A model generated the notes under the pieces. It did no database searches and was not told where the DNA came from. It was given only the letters and a program-made list of their open reading frames with translations. Both the position numbers and the translations under genes were made by a program. Positions 22,636 through 35,268 of a stretch of DNA of 64,000 nt are shown one piece after another (position 1 is the first letter of the stretch; every line of letters starts with the position of its first letter). Source of the stretch: Serinus canaria. Its lineage: Eukaryota > Chordata > Aves > Passeriformes > Fringillidae. Location of the stretch: assembly GCF_022539315.1 (NCBI RefSeq), contig NC_066322.1, positions 18,300,765 to 18,364,764 of the forward strand, given 5' to 3'.

Positions 22636-23825
22636 ATGCCTCTCAGGGAGAGAGAGAGATGGTACCATATAAAGATAGAAGCATTAGTAAGGATTCAATT
22701 ACTTGAAGTTCTCTGAAGACAGAGCATTTGAGAAACATTATTCAGATCCTATCTGTGGGGTCATCAGCTGATTCTCCAATGGTTCAGAGTTTTAGGGATT
22801 GTTGTCATTGAGTTTGTAACCTTTGTTAGATTTTATAGGTAAGACTGATAAATAAGGATTGCTGTTAATGTTATATGAATACTTTAAAAAGGTTGTCTTA
22901 ACTCCTTCTAATACTTCCTGTTGATAAGTTGATTATATAATGAGAATTCTCAGAATTTGTGATAAGAATTATTATCAGGGTATTGTAATGTTTATAGCCA
23001 GTCAGTGTTTTACTATCTCTTTTGGGTGAAGCCACATGTCTCTTCAGAATCTTGTCTTTATTTCCTAACTACTCACAGGTTTTTGGATTTCTTTTAAATC
23101 CAGATTGCCTCTCTTGTGGTTTTCTTCATTTATTGTTTCTTCAGTTATTACAGAGGTACCTCAGCCAAGATTTCAAGAAGTCTACTGTGTTTGAAGAATT
23201 TCCATCCCAACAGAAGTTTCAGAGGGATCCAATTATTAAATGGTTTGATAGATCTTTAATCCTAAGGTTTCTTATTCATAATTGCTGTTTTTAAGAGTCT
23301 CATTTTAAGAATGTGCTAAGTGATATCCATCAATTAGAGTTCGGGCTCTGGCCAAGTCCTAGCTCTACTTGAATGGAGTGATTGACAATCAGCCCAGATG
23401 TTTTCTGCATCAAAAAGTATTCAAGTCCTTTTGGCTTGGCAATTTGACCGTCTATGATAGCTGAACCTGTTTTCAGAGAGAGTTTGGAGAAACATGAATC
23501 CGGACATGGATTCTCCAGTTCTCTGCTGTTGTAAGGTTCATCAGCTGTCGCAGACTCTGGGATGACAGTTCAGTGTTGTAGTGTTTGACAATTGTATGAT
23601 TGCAGATGTGTTATTGGTTATGTGTATTATCTAATTGATCTCTAATTGCTGTCATTTTACATTTCCCTATGCAATTGCATAGAGACTGAAACGGAGTTGA
23701 TCAATGTTTTATTTTCATATCAGGACCCATTCTTCACCTCCAAGATTTTGAGAAAATCCTCCAGTCTCTTCGGGGACGTGGATTTGTTTGTGTTTTAGCA
23801 GGTACAAAAGTCCAGGTGAACCCCA
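22636..23825 (+). other. Proviral interior of unknown origin
   Basis: Roughly 1.2 kb, AT-rich and full of stops in all frames; the longest plus-strand frame is 90 codons (23022-23294). Pol and most of env should be here, but no protease, reverse transcriptase, integrase or surface-glycoprotein motif is recognisable. It may be highly decayed env, or non-retroviral sequence that replaced pol. The change from the CpG-rich gag section is abrupt. Confidence 0.5.
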
Positions 23826-24179
23826 GTGAAGAATGTGAAACTCCATCCAGTGCAAGACAATGTTGACAAGAAGCGCAGGCAAGAAAACGCTGGCCATTCC
23901 ATAAGCAGAAAAGAAGATGTACAGATGTGGACTGCACAGAGATTCCAACCCTTGTGCTTTGCCCATAGAAGGCTGTGGACTTTGGGTCACTTCATGGGTG
24001 TGGGAATCAGTGGTGTTGTAAAATTGTTGTTAGATGATAGCTTGTTATACTTTTGTAAGGCTTTTAGTTCTCTTGTTCATTATGCCATGTGTTCTTCTGT
24101 GTGTACGACGTGCAATGAGTCAAGTTACCAGACAAGTGCTTTTTGTGCAAAGAGAGGGGGGAGATGTGGGAACTCAGCG
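23826..24179 (+). pseudogene. env: env 3' remnant (transmembrane subunit tail)
   Basis: In one frame (23826 onward) a basic Lys-Lys-Arg-Arg patch, resembling a processing site, is followed by a Trp-containing segment and a Gly/Val-rich stretch. In another frame (from 24034) a hydrophobic anchor of about 15 residues rich in Leu, Val and Phe leads into a Cys/Arg-rich cytoplasmic tail and a Gln-Arg-Glu-Gly-Gly end. That end runs through the polypurine tract into the LTR, as class II env genes do. The two frames imply at least one frameshift. No surface subunit is recognisable, so the remnant is non-functional. Confidence 0.5.
24148..24164 (+). other. Polypurine tract
   Basis: CAAAGAGAGGGGGGAGA ends at the first base before the 3' LTR. 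It is the expected plus-strand primer site for reverse transcription and confirms the LTR boundary and provirus orientation. Confidence 0.9.
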
Positions 24180-24794
24180 CATCACCTCGGATGCTCTGAG
24201 TCCCAGGGAGACCCCTTGGGGGGCTCAGAAGTCCTGGAATGTAGCCAAAGGCACCTGGTGGCTTGATTTTGACCCTTCAAGGGTCGTGCTATCAAAGCAT
24301 GAGGATATGGAAGTTTCAGAGGTTTGAATGGTGTAGGGCAGGTGTTTTTATAGAATAGAATATAGGTTTTAAGATTTTGGTACAGGGGGGTCTAATGGAG
24401 GCAAGATGGAGGATTCAGGCCCGACCTCGTGGCTTTTCTCCTTCTTCTTGTCATCCATCTTCTCTGTGATGTGTGCATTTTAGATTGGTTCATACTAAAG
24501 GTGCACTGTTTAATAAAGGTGATGGGTATTGGAGAAAAATTGTAAATATCACATACGCAATTATCAGTATAAGAATGTACGACCGCCCTAAAGGGGCAGA
24601 GAGTGCTTGTGGCTGCCTTGCTGGTCAGATCTCGGCTGGGCAGAACAAAAACCTTAGAGATAAGCTTTAATAAACAACCTGAAGACCGAACTATAGAGGA
24701 GTCCAGACTCGTCTGTTCATCGCGGGCTGCCTGCGAACCGTCCCACGCGAGCCACCCCACGCATGTCCGACAGAGACACACAGCCGATCGGACA
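24165..24794 (+). repeat. 3' LTR
   Basis: 630 bp, TGTGGG to GGACA, the same length as the 5' LTR, with seven substitutions by my count and no indels. It carries its own TATA-like box and AATAAA, so it could start transcription outward toward PLPPR4, about 29 kb away. Confidence 0.95.
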
Positions 24795-24800
24795 CAGATA
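24795..24800. repeat. Target site duplication, right copy (CAGATA)
   Basis: An exact match to 19690-19695. Perfect duplication shows that the two LTRs belong to the same insertion and have not recombined with another copy. Confidence 0.93.
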
Positions 24801-27606
24801 GAGTCAGCATTTAATGTATTTTCAAAAGTAAAGTGTGAAACCAATGATATACAAAATGTGCAAGAATAAGTTGCTATCAGCTGAGAGACACATGAGAGAG
24901 AACAGTTGCAAATCACCCTGATTAGAGCAGGGAATGACACACTTGGCTGCTTTTGCTACCTGAAAATTCATGAGTGCCACTAACTGGTGAACCTTAGTAA
25001 TGAACTCAGATGCTCTTTCCCTCTGAAGCCCAGGGCATTTACTCTCTTTACCACTTCCTCAAAATAACCTTCCACCTCACTAGTGTATTAATCCACAGGC
25101 AACAAGGTCCCTGTAACATCTGCCAGGCTGTCAGTGATTGCCAACACACAGCAACATCTATGTCAAGGTTAAATGAAATATGGGGGGAAATGTCACCAGC
25201 AGATTGGAAGCAGTGCAATATATACCAACAGAGTATTTTCCCCAGTGACTTTCACATATGTTGCACAAATGTTTCGTTTCTTCATTTTTTGCTGACCTTC
25301 TGATTGGTGTATCATTTGTGATGATACTCAGAGCTAAACTGTGCTCTTCTGTCTTGAAATTAAATAAAATTAGTTTTCAAAAAACTGTAAAACAGTTGTA
25401 ACAGCATTTCACCTTTTAACTAAAGGTGAAAACTAGGAACTGGAGAAACTATATCCCTCTCTTTCTTAGATTACTCATTATCAGAAGATTAACATGAGAA
25501 GGACCTGGAAGCCTGTCAAACACCAAATCAAAAGCTCCCACAGGAGTTCAGACAGTAGAAAGTGTTATCAGCAAGAAGAGGATTCATGGGATTATGTTTG
25601 TAGCGACAGGATTAAATTTTGCCCAACAAGCTGCAGTATCAGAAATAACAAGGTCATTTTTCTGTTAAGATGAGGGAAGAATGCATTTGTTTTGCAAGCA
25701 GAAAAATTATTGTGGGATTAACCAATAAAAGAATTCCACAAAATTACTCCAGTTGTGAAATCAAGGCAAATCTTAGTCCTGTAGCTTTGTACATAATAAA
25801 AAGAGCCCACTGGAGTGAAAGAGCAAAATTCTGGTGCTGACATAAAATCCCATCCATCGCGGATGTGACAGCAACCCTCTACCATAATAACAGGAAGCCC
25901 TTGCCACTCAGAAGGCATCTACACAGACACCTTCCCACACAGACAGCTGATGGTGGGAATCTCTGCAGAAATTCACTAGAATAGCTAGTGCAGTGTAACT
26001 GTCTGGAATTATATAGATCTTGGAGTGGTTTTTTGTCTTCATTTTGCTCTCTGATTTAGAATCAAAATATTCAAATATATGGAATATTATGTTTTAATCT
26101 GCAACTTGCTGTCCAGTCAGGAGAGGATTTACAACGCAAGGACAAATCAGCTGCAGTTCTCTGTGCATTAGCAATGGCCAGGGAGGTATGAATGACACCA
26201 GCCATGCAACGGGGTATTTATGTTGGGTTTTAAACCCAATGAAACCAAGTCTTCAGTCCTAAAAGCTCTGAAAAAATAGTTCACAAATGAACCATGCAAA
26301 TTTCAAGGGATTTGTTTTAATTACACACTGATGACACTAGAATTACTGCTGCCAAGAGTTCCTCACAGGCACGGCTGGAGTGCTGTAGAGGTGGAGGGTG
26401 AGCCAGGCTTGATGGATGTACCCATGGTTGTACCTACATTTGATAAGAATCTTCCGTCCCACAGTTCACTGCCTCACTCAGTGCTCAGCTGAGTGTTTAG
26501 AGCCACTGAAGTACCTGCTGGCCAGGCACACTTTCTCTGTTCTTTCCAGTTTGGGCATTCTTTATCTCAACTCCAGGGTAATCAGTCACAGCCACTATCC
26601 AACAGTGGATGTTGAGCTGGCCCACTGTGAGTAATGGACAGTGACCTGCCTGTCATCATCTGGAATCAGATGTCAGACAGCTGCTGATAAAACTTATCCA
26701 GTTGATTAATGCACTTTTTCTGTGACATCAACAGTATTATTAGGAAAAAACTAGCAGTTTCCACCTTGTATTAATTAAAAGTTAACTCATATGTCAGCCT
26801 GTGAAACTCACTATTTCCAAATTTTTTTTTCAGAAAAAGTCAATTCTACTAGTGTTCAGCAAAAGTACAAAGAAGAAGCATAGAGTCACCACAACCACAG
26901 GCATATCAAAAGTAATTTGTACTTGAGAATAGCTGCATCTCCAGTTGTCTTGAACTGCTGATCTGCAGAATTTCTGATGGTGGCTTTTGGGGAGCTGGGA
27001 TGAATAAACTGTAATGGTTTTCTTCACCGTCTTTAGCTTCTGTTTTTCTTTCAACTGCATCCTAAAATACATTAAGTACTTTCCTCATGTGACTATCTAA
27101 GCAAATTCTGTATTGCTAACAAGATGTGATACTACTGCAGATGGGAGCAGCTATCATTCTTTTTCAAGATCAAAGTGGTGCACAATGTCAGCAGTATGAG
27201 AGTCTCTATGACACTGCTGCATAATAACTTATCAATTATTTCCCATTTAGAAGAACTTGATGGAGGCTGGCATGTATAAATCTCTATATGCTATTTCTTC
27301 AGATTGCACTTTTTCATTCTATTTCCTTCAGGCCACATAGACTCAGCTAATCTAAGACTAAAACCTGGCATTATTTCTGCTGTAATAAAATTCACTGACA
27401 CTTCTCAACTTCAGCATAAAACCTAATTTGTGCATAATAATGGGTGCAAAAAGTCACAATTAAGCTTCAAAGAACTTAACCATGATAATCATGTTTATAC
27501 TTCATTAAAAGAGCAATAATTTAATTTTTTTACTGCATAATTGTAAACTTCCCAGTTAGCTTATGTGGTTTTCTTTTTAACTTTTTACTACTCTCTGTTC
27601 ACTAAA

Positions 27607-27640
27607 AATAAACAAAACAAAACAAACAAACAAACAAAAA
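27607..27640. repeat. (CAAA)n / (CAAAA)n simple repeat
   Basis: Tandem AAACAAAAC and AAAC units make up this tract; no other content. Confidence 0.9.
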
Positions 27641-30600
27641 CCCCACAGAAAATAAGTAACAGAAAAAGAAAGAAAAGACATAATTTTGTTTTCACCAGGG
27701 GGGTTTAAGTACAGACCTGTAAGTGAAGGTATATGAGCTGGTGAGCTGTATTCTGGGCCTGCCTTAACACCAAAACACTGCCTACACTGGCCATCATATA
27801 TACTGAATCATTCAGACTCCTCAAACAAATTTAGAAAATAAAAGTGAAAGATATCAAAATAAAAGTGAAATAGGGCCTCTATGTTGTCTTTACATTTTTT
27901 GATGATAAATTATGTACTTTTTTTCAAGAAACTGGGATACATCACTGAGGGTGGGTGTGAGCTGCTGGATTTTCTATCAGCTATCTAACAGCATATTCAC
28001 AGAGTATATAGCCATACTATAACTTTAAGCAAGTAAACAGAAAATAGAACCTCAATATGTGTTTGCACTTTGTATCTAACCATGAAAGATTCATTGTCTA
28101 AATTGCAGCCAGTGATTCAGAAGTAGAACACTTCCAGTGGCAACAGATGGTCAAGATGGATCTTATTTACAGAAGAGTCTTCTGCTAAAAGAACTAGTCT
28201 TCAAAATCTGTATAATCAGATAAGCAGGTTCTTTCTAGTACTATTGCCATGAGAAACCACACCAGAACATTATCTCACAAGTTCAATCAACTCTTTATAC
28301 ACCTATGCCCCTGCTTAACTGAGCCTCCTGCTATGTATCACAGCCACTTCTGCACTTCACTGCTATTTTCCCATTGATAACGTGCACATGATGTATGTAA
28401 CAGCTGTACAGTTCTAACATGTAAGTCACTGCTCTCTATTGTTCAGAGTGCTGGGATGAGCTTATCACCAGCTGTCCTTATTGACTGAGGGATGCTTGCA
28501 GCTTCCTACTAGCATTTGCCAAGGATTTGCAAAGCCATCCCCTCAGACTGAACCTATTGCATTGTTTCACGTGTGTTCAGTCACACATTCACAAGAGACA
28601 GTGTCTGTGGGAGTGACAGATGGCTGCTAACCAAGTTGGTCTATCCTATTTCCTTCCCCACTATACCAGGTATGTATTGCCCATCACTGACTTTCTTCTC
28701 TAAAGGTTTGTGGAAGAATATTCCAAAGCTCAACACCCTAAACAACCATTCAATATTTACTCTTTGTAAAACTCCAATAGATTCTGTTTCATGGTAACTA
28801 GAAAAAAAGAAAAAATTGTTACTTTCACTGAATTACTTTTTCTTTGGGATTTGTTCACTCAGCTCTGAAGAAAAGGGCTTAAACATCAGTTCTACTGGAG
28901 AGTTATGAGTCATCAGATAAGAAAAATCAGCTCTCCCATTTTTATGTGATGTGGTAAACAAGAAAAGCACTGCAGAATTAATTCAGTGCTTGCTTTGGTC
29001 ACAGAATCTGAAGTGGCTGTTGCCATGGGTACATAGAATCAAGTATTTAAAGGGGATTTAAGGACGTGAAGGAGGAGAAATGACAACACATCATGGAAGA
29101 TTCCAGAACTGTAGATGTCTGAAGAAAATGATGATCTGAAACACAGAGACACGGAAAAGAAAAGTAGCCATTCATGCGATGAACACAAGATAAGAAAAAA
29201 GACAGCTGACTGTGCTATCAAGGTGCAGAAATAAAAGCAGAAACTGGCAGGCAAACCAAGAGTCAAAGAAGAGCAGCTAGCTCCGTAAGAGGAAGGGGAA
29301 ATGAAAATAAGCAGGGTCATGAGGATATTGAATTGCATTATGCAGAAAATCATAAAAGAGACAAGAAAAGGACAAAAAGAAGGGAAAAAGAAATAGCAGA
29401 GAGACGATAAGGGGAGAAGCAGATTTACAGCATGAAAACCAGGTATGTGTGAATGATTGAGGATTTTCATTGAAGAGTCTATGAACAAGTCAGCAAAGCT
29501 GATCTGGAGGAAAGCAAGGATGGTGTGGTGGGAGCAAAGAATACTTGTCCTGAGCTATGAAAAGTTATCATGGGAGAAAGGAAGCAATCATTAATCCTAC
29601 TTCATGCTGATAAATGTCACTGCAAAGTTTCATCAAGAACAGGATCAAAGAGCTACCAGCTAGGAAAGACTGCCTTCTCTTGTCTTTAATAGAATTCTTC
29701 CAGACCCAGGAGAAGGAACACACATGAAATATGGTATTAAATAAACTCCAAGGTGACTCAATGTCTAATCTCAGAAGGCAGGATTTAGGTTGCTTGGTCA
29801 CTCAATAGATGACTTTTTTCTGATGAGAGACATTTTAAGGAAGGGATTGTAAGCAGGCACAGAAGACAAGTAGTATCATCAAGTGAGTCAGTGACACAGC
29901 TGCTAAAATATGACTTTTAAGATAAGGCGGTTTAAAAATACCCCAACAGTAGGCAACACCTGAAAAGTATTTGCATACAGGAAAAGAATATCTAAAAAAG
30001 GGAAAGCTTGTTGAAATAGCAGTTGTGATGAGGATACCAGCATCAAAAGTAACTTGGTTGCCAAAAAAGGGTGATAAATGTAAATAAGGTGAAATGACAT
30101 TTTGAAAATAAAGGTGTGACAGATGCTAAAGAAATAAGGCGGGCTACTGTGGATGAAGTAGAATCTAGGGGGGCAAATCAGTGTGTAAAAGCAGTTCTAG
30201 TGAGTAGTGTCAAAATCATGTGATCACCACAACTGCCTGCTGGGCCTTTGTTGTGAGATCAGAAAATGTTCATGTAACTGTTCTTACCTCACTAGAAAAT
30301 ACAAGGCTTGTAGGCAGCTAACAAAGACTACTGGGACAATGGCAGTACTTGAAAATGTGCAATGACATCTATTCATTTGAATGAACCAATGAAAGATTTA
30401 GCATACTCTGGGAGAACAACTCTGTGGGCAAAGAGGAATGCAGCCTAAAATGACTTCTACACAATTAATACAGCTCATAATTTCACACTGAGTTGAAAAC
30501 TATGGATATAGCCACGATCCATCTTCAGTTTAGCTACAGCTATGAGTTATATTTCTACCTGGCTTCAAGCTAACTTCCCTAAACAAAATGAATAAATGCT

Positions 30601-33600
30601 TAATGCTGCATAGTAAAAAAGAGTGCAAATGAACCCCACTGCCACACATAAGCACATTTTTTTTCTGGTTTTGTTTTAAATAGCATTAGTACAGTGTCTG
30701 TTCCGGAGATCCAGATGCTATTGCAACCAAAACAGTAGAAGAGATGGATGCAAAGAAAAATTAACAGCTTACTTCACATATTTTAAAAAAGTGTATTATG
30801 AATAGACTTTTATCAAGGTAGGCAGCAGTAGTAATAATAGAACAGGCAGTGACTACCTCACACTGAAATCTGGCACTGACATTTGAAGGACAACTTGAAT
30901 TGTGATATTTGAAAGGTTCTGGAAGAGAAGTTAATGGTTCTTGATAGGGGCAGTTTTTAGTTTCGTTTTGTCATTCTTAGAAAGAAAGGACTAATGACCC
31001 TCTTGTGCTGTTGAAATGAATTGGACTTTTGGCCTTAATGTGCAGACTTTTGTACACTTTTGTACATAATGTCAGGTACTTGGTGATAATATTTCTTAAT
31101 ATGAAATTGATACATTTTAGAAATGGTCTTTAGAATTGTTTACATTGGTGTCCATCCAGACTTACTAGTCAGTGAAGTGCTAGCTTCAGCTGTCTTGAAA
31201 ACCTGCTTGCTACTTGTAGTGAATTTTAAAACATGAAATTTTAAGTGACAATGGATTGATCTTCTGGCATTAGAAAAACTTTTCAGAGTATAAAGCAGTT
31301 AGGAATGGGCATGATGGACTAAAAAAAGACGGGGAATAAATACTGCTGACACCACAGGTCCACCAGGTGAGCCTGTCTCTGGGTGGCCTTACACTGGCTG
31401 GTTTCTCATTACTTCCTCACCTTGGTAGTCAATCTCCACCAAGATGTGTCTCCATTGCAGCTGGAATAATTACTTTCTTCAAATTATCCGAAGATACACA
31501 AACATGTAATTGCTGATTTCCAAGAATAACGAGTTTTTCTAAGTATTTCTAATGCACATAAAAGCAATCCCAGGGTAGATAGGTAATAGAAAGCTGGTAG
31601 AAAGCTGAAGGTTATAATTCCTATAAGACCCATTTGTGTTTGGATTTTATGAATGGTACATGACCAGTCACATGCATTAGAAAATATCTCTAGTAGAAAA
31701 AAAAATGCATTGTCCTTACTAGATAATAAAATATGTTGTCATGGTTGTTTCCTTTTCAACATGTTAGACTGTGGTATTGCATAAGTAGCCTGGAGGAGGT
31801 GCTGGGCAAGAGGAAGTTGAAAATAAATTCTGTAAAATTTTACAGCGGTACTTTCCCAATAAGCTTTACTACAAGGAATAACACTTGTTTTAGAGCCCCA
31901 TATTCCTGTATTTCACACATACCTAGCATCCCTCAGCCTCATTATTGAAAGTCTTTTCCCAGGAAAGTAAGGCTAAGGGATGTGGCTCAAGAAAGATGTC
32001 ACACAGAAGATGAAGATCTTTTAGCTATAGCTACATAAATGTAAATTTGGAACAGAAGCTAGAACTTGCGTCCTTTGTACTTCCATCCATTGCTGTTATC
32101 TATACCTGCATCTCTTTATCTTCTCAATACCTTTTGTTTCCTTCTGCACCTGGACCATGAGAAAGGTACAATTGTTTCTCAGAGGTCTCAGCTCTGGCCA
32201 TATGAACTGCTTTGTTCTTCCACCACAGGCCAAAGACCACATGCTAATTTCCATTAAGGACTCAGTTATCATTGGGATGATGTGCCACAGCCAATAGGCT
32301 GCCCAGAGACCCATGTCAAAAGCAAGATGCATGTTTCCCTAATTTAGGAATTTTCCAATAATTTCCTGTAGGAAGAACACCCTAAGCATGATTATAGTGG
32401 ATGAATTCAGGACAAAATCAATAAAGTTTATTTGAGTAGGGCAGGAGGATGGGTGAGTAGTGGGCATATAGCTGCTCTGTGGGACAGGAATGGTACTATG
32501 TGCCTCTGCAAATCACAGAAAGAGTGATATGTGAAACAGCCATTTAGAGGAGGTCATCCAGAAAACTTTGCTCTGGTTTCTAACAGAAGTTTTACTAATA
32601 ATTAGGAAAGTAGTTGTTTTAACATTCATCTGAGACACAAATAAAATTCTCACTTCACCTGCTGTAATCTGGGAAGCATTATATTCTAGAACTATGGAAA
32701 TTATACATCTGGTTTGGTTATCCTACTAACCAGGCAAAAATAAAATCCTGACCAGAAGGAGTATGTCCATTTGGGTTAGTTTTGCCCACTTTATTGACTA
32801 TTTAAGCTCTTCCTTTTTAAACTGTCTCATTGGATCCCATTCTGGGTATCTAACTTGGAGTGAGGGACTGTGTTAGGCAGAAGGGCATTATAGCCATCTA
32901 GCACTATATCAATATAAATCAGGGACTTTCGCAGAAAGGCTTTGGCCACTGAGGCATTTACTGGATTTGTTGTTTCCTTTTCTATTTTCAGAGAAAAAGG
33001 GAATTTTTGGTGGCTGAAAAATGAAATATGCTTTACCATTTTTACTGATAAATATTACTGAACACTTGTTTAGTATTCCACATTTTTATAAAACTAATCT
33101 TTTGAACCAAATTGTAATACTTCAGAGATTTATCCAACTGTCTTCAGTGGAACATTTTGTGTAAAGGAAGAAACTACTTTGTGGATCAACATCTGTAACA
33201 TTTCTTTCAATTTTAGCCGTCAATAGCAATTTAGAACTATGTATGAAAAGACTAAAGACCTATCTAGCTTTATAACTTTTCTGAAAAACCACTGTTGCTC
33301 CAGAAAACATTTAACTCCAATAATGTATTGTTTTGTGGAAGGATAAACTTCTTATTCCGAGTAGTTGATCTATTTATGCCCCAAGGCTTAGACATTCTTG
33401 GTGCTACGTAGCATGCAAATATATGTAAAGTTCAGTATGAAAAAGCATCATATATAGAATTGAACAGCTCTACTGCAGAAAGCCTCTTCTGCTAAAATCC
33501 AGAAATCATTCACGAGTTTGGAACTGTATCTTAGTAGAAAAACCTACTGGAAAAAAAATATAAAAATACAGATTTTTTTAAAAAAACACCCCATATTTTC

Positions 33601-34849
33601 CCTTCCTGTACACTTTATTCCCTACTCACAAAGCCCTTGAAATCAGCAAAAACATTCCTGTTTACATCCTGCAAGCTTTGCACAGTTTCATCCTGTTAGA
33701 TGAACACCCTTAGAAATCAGATTCCATTTTTCCAGGGAAGTCGTATCCAGTTTTGCTACAGCTGTGTGATGCTTTGGCTCCTTAATTTACATACCAATCC
33801 CTCACTCACTGCATACAAAAAGTATTTTGCAAGCTGTACAAATACACATGTACCAGATTTTTAAAAAAAGTAGTCTGTTCTGTGTCCTGCACTCTAAGAT
33901 TTCTGAAGACACAGCAAGGCTGCATATCAACCTCTGCTCTGCAGAGCAATCTTTAGCTATAATTAGTCTTCCTAAATACTAATCAGCACTTCATCTATGT
34001 GAGTTCTTATAATATATTCGATTCCCCAATGCATTAAAAAATGTTTCACTGCATATTTCAATCTCTGGTTCATTTCTTCCAGAGGATAGATAATTTTAGG
34101 TAATTAAAAATATTAAAAATTATTGCCATCCTTAGCAACATCAGTTACTTGTTATGCCTGTTAAATCAACATTAATAGAACCTGGTACAAGGTAACAAGA
34201 GTCTTTAGGAAGTATCCATATGCATTAGGAATTTATGTAAACAAACTACCTTACACGCTTATAATGAAACAAAATGCTTGTATTGTAGGAAAATAAAGTG
34301 CCCATAGGACTTTAAAAAGGCAATGAAAGGAAAAGGCAGAGCATGGCAGAGCACTGGCTTGGGGAGTGTCAGCACGGATGAGCAGCATGGTGAGAGGCTG
34401 CCCTGTGTTGCCCACACACAGCTGCTGCCAGGAGTAAGAGGAATAATGGGATAAGCATGAAAAGCTCTAATAGCATGTGACTGCTTCTACATTACAGGAA
34501 CTTGCTGGGAAAATGAAGAAAAAAAACCCCAAATATTTGAGTCTGTTTTTTGACTGAAGGAGGAAGTTTGATGCATTGTCACTTCTGAATGCACTGTGTC
34601 GATAGAGTGGAAAATCCCAGCAGGAATTGTTGGTGCCAACTGAAACAGGATTATGCACACATGACTGACAGTCCCTCACAGCTAAGTAAGGAGCAATGCA
34701 AATCACTGGTGATTGATTTTTATTAATCAATTATGCTCAAAAGACAGCAGACTTCTCCCTCCCATAGCAGAATTCCAGTTTGACTGCCAGGGCTCAAGGA
34801 GGACTTGGGCCACCTTGGAGTGACTCTGGTGTCCCAGGCAATGCTCCCC

Positions 34850-35155
34850 ACCCATGCTCGTCCCCGCAGCCCCAGCCTGGGCCCACCGCTCCTCGGGCAG
34901 CCCTCTTCGGGCTCCCTTTGCTCAGCCTCGCCCTCAGCCCGCCCTGCGCACGGATCCCCCTGACCAACAGCGGGGAAGCAGGTTAAAAATACGGCTGGCA
35001 CGTTCTTGCACCGTGAAAAGGCGTGAGGAGGAGAGCAGCAGAGCCGGACAGGCCAGGGAGCGCAGCGCTCGGCAGAGGGCTCCAGCCCCGCGGCAGCGCA
35101 CGGCCCGGGGACACCGCTCGGGCGGGCCGGGCGCGGCAAACACAAACCTGTCTGC
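34850..35155. promoter_or_regulatory. Orphan CpG island in the intergenic region
   Basis: About 300 bp of GC- and CpG-rich sequence (for example CGGCCCGGGGACACCGCTCG near 35100) stands out from AT-rich surroundings on both sides. No recognisable coding exon lies in it. It is 18.6 kb upstream of the PLPPR4 start. It could be an alternative PLPPR4 promoter, the promoter of a non-coding RNA in either direction, or a distal element. The reading frames across it are chance products of high GC. Confidence 0.6.
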
Positions 35156-35250
35156 ACTCCAGGGTTTAGCTATTTGTTGACTTGAAAGAATAAATAAGCT
35201 GCCTGCTTTCTCTTCATACAATTGTATGGAGACAGTCTTTTTCCTAGCAG

Positions 35251-35268
35251 AAAAAAAAAAAAAAAAAA
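35251..35268. repeat. A18 homopolymer
   Basis: A run of A residues lies 100 bp beyond the orphan CpG island. No retroposed gene is recognisable upstream of it. Confidence 0.95.

Larger units (their letters stand above)
19696..24794 (+). mobile_element. Endogenous retrovirus (class II / ERVK-like), two LTRs, pol-less
   Basis: This 5,099 bp provirus has two 630 bp LTRs beginning TGTGGG and ending GGACA, a 6 bp target duplication, a primer-binding site 2 bp inside the 5' LTR and a polypurine tract abutting the 3' LTR. The LTRs differ at seven positions by my count (about 1.1%), so the insertion is recent on an avian time scale. The 3.8 kb interior is too short for a complete gag-pol-env. It has a matrix-like gag start, a long GC-rich gag middle with frame breaks, a degenerate nucleocapsid, an unrecognised 1.2 kb, and an env C-terminal tail. 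No protease, reverse transcriptase or integrase is visible. The copy is therefore replication-defective and presumably moved using proteins from a relative. Class assignment rests on the 6 bp duplication, the lysine-type primer site and the nucleocapsid layout. Confidence 0.95.

Noticed and set aside
29039..29488. 149-codon hydrophobic minus-strand frame
   Set aside because: The plus strand is A/G-rich here, so the opposite strand gives Phe/Leu/Ser by composition. There are no splice or family signals.
34723..35157. 144-codon minus-strand frame across the orphan CpG island
   Set aside because: It resembles no protein family and the frame is explained by high GC. The island itself is kept as a regulatory candidate.
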